Source: Vandiemenella viatica
Taxonomy: Eukaryota; Arthropoda; Insecta; Orthoptera; Morabidae
Direction: 5' to 3'
Length of the DNA: 64,000 nucleotides
Assembly: GCA_031002005.1 (NCBI GenBank)
Contig: JARYHS010008074.1
Coordinates: 176,972,494 to 177,036,493, forward strand
In this document: piece after piece, positions 57,002 to 64,000 of the stretch
How positions within the stretch are numbered: the stretch's first letter is position 1
How the letters are laid out: each line of letters begins with the position of its first letter
Notes under the pieces: generated by a model
Told to the model about the DNA's origin: nothing
What the model saw: only the letters and a program-made list of their open reading frames with translations
Database searches by the model: none
Program-made: the position numbers and the translations under genes

Positions 57002-57914
57002 TACGACTCGGTTTTACCCCCCAGGCGCGCCAACAGAGATATAACATAAAAAAAAAGATGTAAACAAAATCGGCGGATTCAGTTTTGTACTGGAGCTCCG
57101 AATCTTTAGTCTACTTCCAAAATCCAATTGTACCACTTGATAACTAATAGATCAAAGAATTAGTCACGCTTCTGGGAAACCGTGAAATTGCGCGCGCGGC
57201 GGAAGACTGGAGACGTCATTTTCAGTTGGTTTCTTCGTGTCTCGAAATTTGCGCATGGTATATCTTCTCATTCGAAAAAGTTACGGTGCTCTTTTTGATC
57301 TCAATCGGCATCTCTGGTTACGATTAATTGGTTTCAAGTTTAAAAATTAGTGTCAGCAGATTATGGCTTTGATATATGGTACCGGAGTTCAAAATTAGCA
57401 AAAGTCAATACAACGTCAGCTCGCATACGTCAAAAATCCAATTAAAGCATAGAAATCGTTTAGGTTTGAAAACAACGTCTTACCAGCAATTTATTAATAT
57501 CCATTAACTCGATATGAGAGTGTTAAGTGGTGTCCATAATGCAATGACCTGTACAGTGACACGTATTCCAACGCCGAGAAAACCTCCAGTCTTCAATACA
57601 TATTCCCTTTATTTGACGCAGTAACATCTATTTCTCATAGGAATTTATCATCAAAGATATTCTTGTTATAGGCAAAGATACATATTTCTATTAATCTGTT
57701 ATACCTGTGAGCTGGTTATAATGTTTGTCGTATTAATACCTTTGTCAAAAACAAAATTAAAACCGGTGCTTTCTCTTGTCGAGTAAAATCTAGTGACTAC
57801 TGGTCGACTCACGCATTGAAAGTTGGTTGATTCACACTGGAATCCATTCTAATAAAATGCATTGATCCTGAAAACTGTACGCAAACTGAGTAGCCCAGCA
57901 ACCTTCCACGCGTC
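57002..57914. other. Unassigned
   Basis: No coding region or matched repeat was seen. Confidence 0.3.
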
Positions 57915-58155
57915 TCTTTTTATTATTTTATTTTTTTATGGCATTTGGCAACTGAGGCCATAGAGCCAGCTCAATGTGATTATCTTAAATCTTTCAGTGA
58001 GTCAGTTTCCCCAGTTTGTTGTAGCTTCTGAGTAGGGTCACTACAAGACGGATACGACATTCACACACACACAACATGCCGGATTCGAACCGATGACCTT
58101 CGGCACACGGAGCTATCACTCTAGCCCCTACGCTACCGAGGCCAGCCGACTTCCC
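57915..58155 (-). repeat. tRNA-derived SINE family B, full-length, minus strand
   Basis: Minus strand: GGCTGGCCTCGGTAGCGTAG head, CATCGGTTCGAATCCGGCAT (B box), a short (GT)n, and the 3' part TTGAGCTGGCTCTATGGC, CAAATGCCATAAAAAAATAA. Partner of 40087-40345. Confidence 0.75.
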
Positions 58156-60279
58156 GCGAGTCTCAATGAACCCTGCTACCACAGCGCTACTTGCCCAACA
58201 AGGAAATTTCAAATAAACCTAAATAAACGCTTTTGATTTTATTTCACAGGTATTTTTGAAGGGAATCGTAACTGCGATGCTAGCTAACAGCCAATTGTCT
58301 GTTGAGGAAGTAAATGCACATAAATACGATGGACAGAGTTAAAATAATGATAATGCGAGATATATATACATGTTTATTTAAATTTACATGTTGCCATTTG
58401 TTTATTAACCACGATTAAAAGCACTGATTCAAGTAAGAAGAAGAGCATTTAATATTAACAATGTACTGTCTTTAGGAATTAGACAGCATAGCCTAAGAAC
58501 TTTTTTTTATTATTATTTACGGAAAATCAGCTAAGTTTACTACAAATTAGAATACTATTTTCTCGAAATGTAAGAAATAATGAAATATATTGTATAAAAG
58601 GGGGGCAGTGATGTGGTTATTATTAATTATTTTCTCCAATACCTTACCTTCATACCTTTATACGTGAATAATTAAATATGAATATGAAAATGATTTTAAA
58701 TGGTTGCAAAAAGGTGAACTAGAACCATGAATATTGTACACAAAATCATATCCAATTTATTGAGTCTTATGGCTTATACAAGGCCGGGTAATAGTTAACT
58801 TTACGTTAAACATATTCCAAAGACAACAAAAACAAGCAGTACCCGACGTTTACAATCCGCCGATGAAAAGCAAACATAAAACTGAATTAAATATTTCAAC
58901 AATTAGCAAAGTCAACATATTATCAACGTGGCAACACAGGCCATCAAGTTGAAGTTAACATTTACCACAAAAAAGAGTATCCCATGGGCGACATATAAAG
59001 TTAAAAAGCATCGTCTTGAAATTACACAAATTAGCAAGATGCTTAGAAATTGAAGTTAAAAGTGAAAATTAGCTTGCTGAGTGATTTTATGACGGGAGCA
59101 GAGTCTTATATCAGTGCCGCTTAAGGGCTCGCAAGTCTTGTCAAAACCCAATGAACTGTGACCGTATGCGTCGGTACGTTACCATGATTGCATCGTCGTG
59201 ATGAAGTGTGACACGCACAGTGCCACTGCAGCTGCGAAATCCAGGTTAGCGGATACGACCGCGTTACCACAACAGCTTCCAGATTATGGCAGGCATGCCA
59301 TACAACTTCTAGCTCCCCAGAGCAAGAAAACGTGATCAGACCCAGTCACTGATCACTGGACGAGAGCGTGTCGGCTGACACGTCTGCACAGTAGCTCGTC
59401 CCGACAGCAAGTGTCCTCAAAAATGGCCTCTTCTCTTCTTCTTCGGAAAAGTCGTCTCCCACTCGCCACATGCAACAGAATCCCTTGAATTAACATTTGT
59501 GAACCCCTATAAACGTTCACGATTGGTCATCGATACATGTCCGTCGTCACGTGTTTTATATCGCTGCCAGCATTCGCTGTTTCCGTTCGCGCACTTTTGC
59601 CTGACCTCGACCAAGCATCGGAGAGGGGTGAGTTCAGTTCACCCACGCTCAACGGTTCTCCGCTGTTGTGAGCGTCGGCGCCACCGAGTCGGGAGACCCA
59701 GCTATTGTCTCGATCTCGACCGTTCGAAAATGGCAGTTCCAGCTTCCCATATCCACTATATTACTGAGCAGCAAGTTTTGTAGAAATTAAAATTATAATA
59801 ATGATAACTCTGGCTGCCCGGGTTTAATATACAATTATTTACCCATGCAATATCCCTATTATTTATGATATTTACAACTTACATAATTTGAATATTATAA
59901 AGGAAATCTGAATATTAATTAAATTATTTAATTATATTCATTGTGGGTGACTCTGTCATACCACAATATCGAACATTAAATAATCGTTATTCCATTTTGA
60001 AATTATGTTTTCCGTACAAACTTTTACATAAAAATAAAAATTTTCCTTTATTTTTGACGGGCTTTGCTGAAGTTTACTGCAAGCAGAACAAAAGCAGATG
60101 GCAGATATAAGCATCACAACGCCAAGCAGAGATTCGATGTTCATTTTCTCACTGTGAGTCTACTTTAAGCATTGTGTATTTTATTTACCTCTTATTGCAT
60201 GTCGCGTAAAAAGTAATGAAAAAAGGTCAGAAAGGGTTTTTAACAAAAAAGAGCGATTATCGGTATACACTTCAAAAAT
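58156..60279. other. Unassigned; GC-rich patch at 59095-59740
   Basis: AT-rich except for 59095-59740, which is GC-richer and single-copy within the window. The open frame 59499-59783 carries no known domain. No gene is called. Confidence 0.3.
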
Positions 60280-60680
60280 TTGTTAGTAGCGATGCATGCT
60301 GCCCGTGTAATGAGGTTTAACCGTTCTGTAATACGAGTGTGTTTTTGAGCAATGCGGAAGGGGCAGTAGTGAATTGGCCGTGGGGCGTGTTTGGCCAGCC
60401 CTGGCTACTGTGCGGCGGCTGTAATGAGGCTGGCGCGTGTCTCCACGAGCCGCCGGCTTTTCGAGGACGCTCGCCACGCTGCTGAAATGAGCACACTGCA
60501 TAAAGAAGGAATTCATTACAGCCGCTACGCTTCCCTCTTGTCTGAGCTTGTTATTTCTTGAATGCCGAGTGCAGGGTGACACTTCCAGAATAGTCCTGTC
60601 CTTTACTGCAGCTACTAATACCTCGTTGACGGGGCTGTTCGGTTGTGCAGCTTTTATCCGCACATAAAAAGTTTTAATGA
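60280..60680. promoter_or_regulatory. Candidate conserved non-coding island 4
   Basis: GC-rich block with CTGTAATGAGGCTGG at 60419 and AATTCATTACAGCCGC at 60510, i.e. two TAATGA/TCATTA sites in opposite orientation, plus AGTGAATTGGCCGTGG. The minus strand is open for 161 codons without any recognised domain, as expected by chance in GC-rich text. Confidence 0.3.
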
Positions 60681-61230
60681 TGTATGAAAGAAGCCTTGGA
60701 CTTCTAGCCTCTCCAAGACAAATTACTAATGTACGTCTCGTTATCGTTGCCAGATGTTGCAAATGCAAACGTTCACCTGATGTGATAATACGTCCTTGCT
60801 GTGAATACTATGAAATAACACGGCCACAGATTTTAATGAAGCTCGGGACTAACACAATTTATATAATAGGTTTTAGTGGCGACAGTTCTTTTTGGTACGT
60901 TGAAATAACTGCGTTGTTTGAGAAAAAAAAATATCAAAATGCATTGGAATCTGTTGAATTGAATTATACAGTACGTATAGATTCCTGTAGGAACTAACAA
61001 CTGTGCAAATATTGTGCTTTTTCACCAGTTTTCAGTCACGTTCGCCGAGTTTGTCACTATCTGTAGCCAGCAAGTTCGTTCACGTGGACTGATAATGTAC
61101 CAACCTTTCTCTTAAACCAATTAAATCACAATTAGTACATGACTAGAGAGGGAGAAGAAACTGTAATTCAATTTCTCCAAACCAATAAAAAAAATCTTTA
61201 ATTTATTTGATTCAAAACCCAAAACTATAA
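60681..61230. other. Unassigned
   Basis: The plus-strand frame 60677-60997 has no recognised domain. Nothing else was seen. Confidence 0.3.
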
Positions 61231-61448
61231 TGCCCTGGTTTGTAAATATTAAAGATCTTCATTTGATGGGATTAGAAAAAGAAGATGCTTTCAATAGAGA
61301 TCATTTTTTTGAAAGAAGTTAATGACAAATGAGACAAGCCGACATGAACACTCCAGAAGAGCGCAAACAGGCCCATTCAAAACGAATGAAGGACGTCTGG
61401 GTCCAAAAGAAGAAGAAACTCGCTGCCGCCAATCGCACAAAGGCTTAA
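61231..61448 (+). pseudogene. Short coding relic, probably from a transposable element
   Basis: One frame reads WFVNIKDLHLMGLEKEDAFN, two stops near 61319-61323, then MRQADMNTPEERKQAHSKRM and KDVWVQKKKKLAAANRTKA to TAA at 61446-61448. The basic, Lys-rich end and the DLHLMGLEKEDAFNR phrase resemble a LINE RT C-terminus, but I cannot confirm the family. Confidence 0.35.
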
Positions 61449-61855
61449 TACTAATTTGTGCATAATTTTATCCTAATTTCTCAGCTTTTCGGTGTCACAT
61501 TAAATTAAAACAAACATTATTCTACTCATGAGATTATGGTGTGTAATTTTTTTCGAAACCAAATTAAAATCTTACGAGTAGATTCAGGGTAATCCCGTTC
61601 AATGAAAATATTGCCTCTTAACCTCACAATCTCAATTTGTACCTCTACTGTGTCTTTCCAATATTGTCCAGAATTTTCTGCAGGCCAGACATACCTCGCT
61701 GTCCCGGCACTGAGTTCCCTGTCTCTTGTCTGGCGTCGTATACCTCATTTCAACTGGCTGTTATCAGTTGTTTACGGTATGCTCGCATACATCAAGGCAC
61801 GCCGAAAATTCCTCTTTCCTAATACTTTCCATCATCAGCCAGTTCAGTCATAGTG
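61449..61855. other. Dispersed repeat fragment and unassigned sequence
   Basis: 61449-61510 (AATACTAATTTGTGCATAAT, TTTCTCAGCTTTTCGG) is a diverged copy of about 8845-8905. Nothing else was recognised. Confidence 0.45.
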
Positions 61856-61859
61856 CGGG

Positions 61860-63290
61860 CTGACTCATGAGTTTAGGTAGAACTTGAGCAGTCTTCTCCC
61901 TGTCTGACGATCCTGGGCGACCCTCTGCCAGTTAACTCCGACAACCCTGCGTATGTCCTTGTCCCATCGGTCTGGTGGTCTTCCTCTCGGCCTCTCATGA
62001 TCTCTTGGGCTCCACTCAAAAGGTGGATTCCCACGGCCTGTCCATTTGCCGGCCGCGCCGGTCTAGCTACGAATAGTTGGTCGTGGGAAGGGAGCCGCCT
62101 CTTCTGGAACGGATAGCGCGCCTTTATCCGTTGCCCAGTCGGTAAAGATCAAACTCCCGGGTAGCTGAAACGAAACTTGGCAACGTGGTGGCTGCGAAGT
62201 GGCGAAGGCCTAATTCGGTTGCACGCTTCGGCCTACAAAAGCGCAGTCCGTGGGAAGCCACCATAACACTGATTTTGTCCTTCTTTCGTCTTTCCTCCGG
62301 ACTATATGGCCAGCCCGCTGCCATTTCATGGAGGTGATGTCTGTGACCCTTCTAACGGAACTGATGCCAGTTGCTCTTTTCGTATCTCTTCTATTTAAAC
62401 CCGGCATTGCCTTTCCATAGCTCGCTGTGCTCTTCTAAGTTTCCTTTTCTCAAATTAATTTAGTGTTCTGGTCTGATAGCTGTAAGGGGGGGGGGTAATA
62501 GAATGCCTCCCAAAAGCTTGCCATCCCAGCTTGATGTGACTGAAAATTTGAGGTCTTACATCTCCTCTCATATTTACAAGCTGGCCAAAATAATTGTACT
62601 ATCTGACATTATCAAAGATTTATTATTTGGTTGTACATTCCACTCTTCTTTTTGAAAGATTCTTTCGTAGGCCAACTGCTTTACACTCGGTGACGAGTTC
62701 GGTAACCAAGGTTGGAGTTCATCAATGTCGTTAGGCACAAGCACAATGTCATCAGCAAATCTCAAGTTGTTGAGCCTGATACCATTCATTCTGATTCCTT
62801 TTTCCGCCCATTCTTGCTTTCACGTTGGCTTCTACAAGATAGCTGAAAATAATATTGGAAAGATTGGAACATCTCTTTCGATACCGAATCATGTAGTTAG
62901 TTCTCTATCTTTGACAAAGGCTGAAGAGGTGCCATAGATGTTATGGAGCATTCTGATATATGTTATATCCACGCTGAAGCTTGTAGTACAGCCAGGTGAC
63001 TTGTTGAATCAAATGCATTTTCGAAATATACAAAGGCTTCACAAAGAGGCAGCTGGTATTTGTTAGCACATCCAATTAGTTCTCGCAGGGCAAGATTTTG
63101 TTCGATGTGTGCTAAAACTGCTGGGAAAACCTACTGCTCAATGGGTGGGGCAGAATCAAGGGTGGAACTGATTTGGTTCATCAAGGTCTTTGTAAAAACT
63201 TGGTTCGGAACAGACATCAAGCATATAGGTCGGTAGTTTTTGACGTTATAAATAAATCTCTCTTTTTGTAGCAGAATGATTTTAGCTTTA
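61860..63290 (-). pseudogene. RTE-like LINE relic: RT and C-terminal domain, split by a MITE
   Basis: Minus strand, from 63270 down: NYRPICLMSVPNQVFTKTLM, LALRELIGCANKYQLPLCEA, FVYFENAFDSTSHLAVL (motif A region), then GIRLNNLRFADDIVLV (FADD box, about 62780-62735) and SMKWQRAGHIVRRKDERRTK. After the MITE it resumes with EWSPRDHERPRGRPPDRW at about 62015-61965. Stops and frameshifts are frequent. Domain order and the GHI...GRP..RW tail point to an RTE-like or related clade (tentative). Confidence 0.7.
62021..62263. mobile_element. Harbinger-type MITE inside the RTE-like relic, 243 bp
   Basis: Ends AGGTGGATTCCCACGG and, read inward from the right, TGGTGGCTTCCCACGG. Flanks are AAA (62018-62020) and TAA (62264-62266), a 3-bp duplication with one change. 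On the minus strand the LINE frame reads KSVL up to the insert and EWSPRD after it with no codon lost, which locates the ends. The terminal repeats resemble those of the 41785-42114 MITE (AGGTGCGTTCCCACGA). Confidence 0.68.
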
Positions 63291-63299
63291 TTCTATGAC

Positions 63300-63505
63300 T
63301 AGCTGATACCCACGACTTCGTACGCGTGGATTAAGAATTTCTTTGCCAGAACTGAATATAGAAAGTTGTTAGTAACGAAGGATTGGTCCCAAACAACACC
63401 GAGTCTACATAATATGACAGGAAAGCCATCACTATATCATTCAACCTTCGGACCTATCTCTTAAAGAGACTCAATTTCCAACATATTTAAAAACAGAAAA
63501 ACAAA
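63300..63505 (+). repeat. Dispersed repeat F, copy 3
   Basis: TAGCTGATACCCACGACTTC, GTACGCGTGGATTAAGAATT, GAAGGATTGGTCCCAAACAA, CACCGAGTC and TCTCTTAAAGAGACTC match 46070-46260 in order. Confidence 0.75.
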
Positions 63506-63785
63506 CGACTGGGGGATGTTAACTAAGGGCAGCTTTATTTCAGCTTGGACTTTTCTTCTTTATTCAGCATGAGCATCTGATTCTTGGGTTCTAATAACTT
63601 TAGCTGCTCGTGCTCTGCTAGAGCTACAACTTAGGCCAGTTTACGCCCGCAAGGCATGTCAAAAAAGAAGGCAAAATAAACTGTTGCCAGAAACATTTAA
63701 GCAGACACAAAGTAATGCGACAAAGAAAATCTACTTCTATACTAAATAATACATTTTTTCTCTAAACGAAATTTTCCTAACAAAT
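63506..63785. other. Unassigned
   Basis: Nothing was recognised. Confidence 0.3.
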
Positions 63786-63839
63786 TATACACTAACATAA
63801 TGCGTGAGAACCACAGCTTGAGCAAGCAACGTAATATTA

Positions 63840-64000
63840 CAGACTACCACATCCGTCTCTGTCGCCATTCGATAAGTTCTCAAAATTTCGTGACTACAAC
63901 TGTTAATCGTACCGCAAATAAAATGTCCTGTGCCCTCCTTACGGATTTTCTTTTCAAATTCCGTCAATATCGGTATAGGCATTTAGACGTCAAAACGTAA
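63840..64000 (-). repeat. Dispersed repeat E, copy 2, running off the window
   Basis: Reverse complement of 45895-46060: TTACGTTTTGACGTCTAAAT, GGGCACAGGACATTTT, GTACGATTAACAGTTGTAGT, CACGAAATTTTGAGAAC. It is cut by the window end. Confidence 0.75.

Noticed and set aside
60283..60768. 161-codon minus-strand open frame
   Set aside because: GC-rich composition, no domain, no start context or splice structure that I can defend.

Overview
The window is a 64-kb stretch of AT-rich eukaryotic DNA that reads as an arthropod, most likely insect, intergenic region. No host protein-coding gene, functional tRNA or rRNA gene could be supported. The evidence for the organism is the repeat spectrum: an I-clade LINE with an RNase H domain, CR1/L2-like and RTE-like LINE relics, a Ty3/gypsy element, a Penelope-like element, a D,D34D mariner, MITEs with 3-bp duplications and several tRNA-derived SINE families. 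A hemimetabolous insect with a large genome fits, but the species cannot be named from the sequence.

Layout. 258-7284 is a full-length I-clade LINE bounded by a perfect 13-bp duplication. Its ORF2 is split by a 1003-bp near-perfect palindrome (4800-5802) with a TA duplication, a foldback derivative of a Tc1/mariner-type transposon. 7.3-18.6 kb is mostly unassigned, with LINE 3' relics (about 9930-10470, 12640-12830), a T45 tract and truncated SINEs. 18601-19516 is a Harbinger-like element carrying a MADF-domain relic. 23051-36805 is a complete Ty3/gypsy retrotransposon with 2.02-kb LTRs that look almost identical and a 4-bp ACTT duplication. Its gag and pol are joined by a textbook -1 slippery heptamer, yet gag, protease and pol each carry a disabling change. 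37-41 kb holds another LINE 3' end, a candidate conserved non-coding island and SINEs. 41715-43024 is a Penelope-like copy flanked by a 13-bp duplication, with inverted terminal repeats, one of which is interrupted by a 330-bp MITE. 43232-44531 is a decayed mariner. 44.8-48.5 kb is a dense SINE and repeat cluster with a microsatellite and a gag-like fragment. 50442-52668 is a longer copy of the CR1/L2-like LINE. 53-57 kb holds two further LINE relics, a MITE with a half copy, and a duplicated coding-like unit. 61.86-63.29 kb is an RTE-like LINE relic interrupted by a second MITE.

The genes do not form a host pathway. Each element is, or was, its own replication unit. The informative content is the nesting: in three cases (foldback in LINE ORF2, MITE in the Penelope repeat, MITE in an RTE-like reverse transcriptase) the sequence itself supplies the uninterrupted version, through the reading frame or a paired repeat, so ends and target duplications can be placed to the base. 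GC-richer single-copy-looking islands near 20.3, 38.3, 48.8, 52.7, 54.6 and 60.3 kb, several with homeobox- and SOX-like motifs, are the only hints of host function and may be enhancers.
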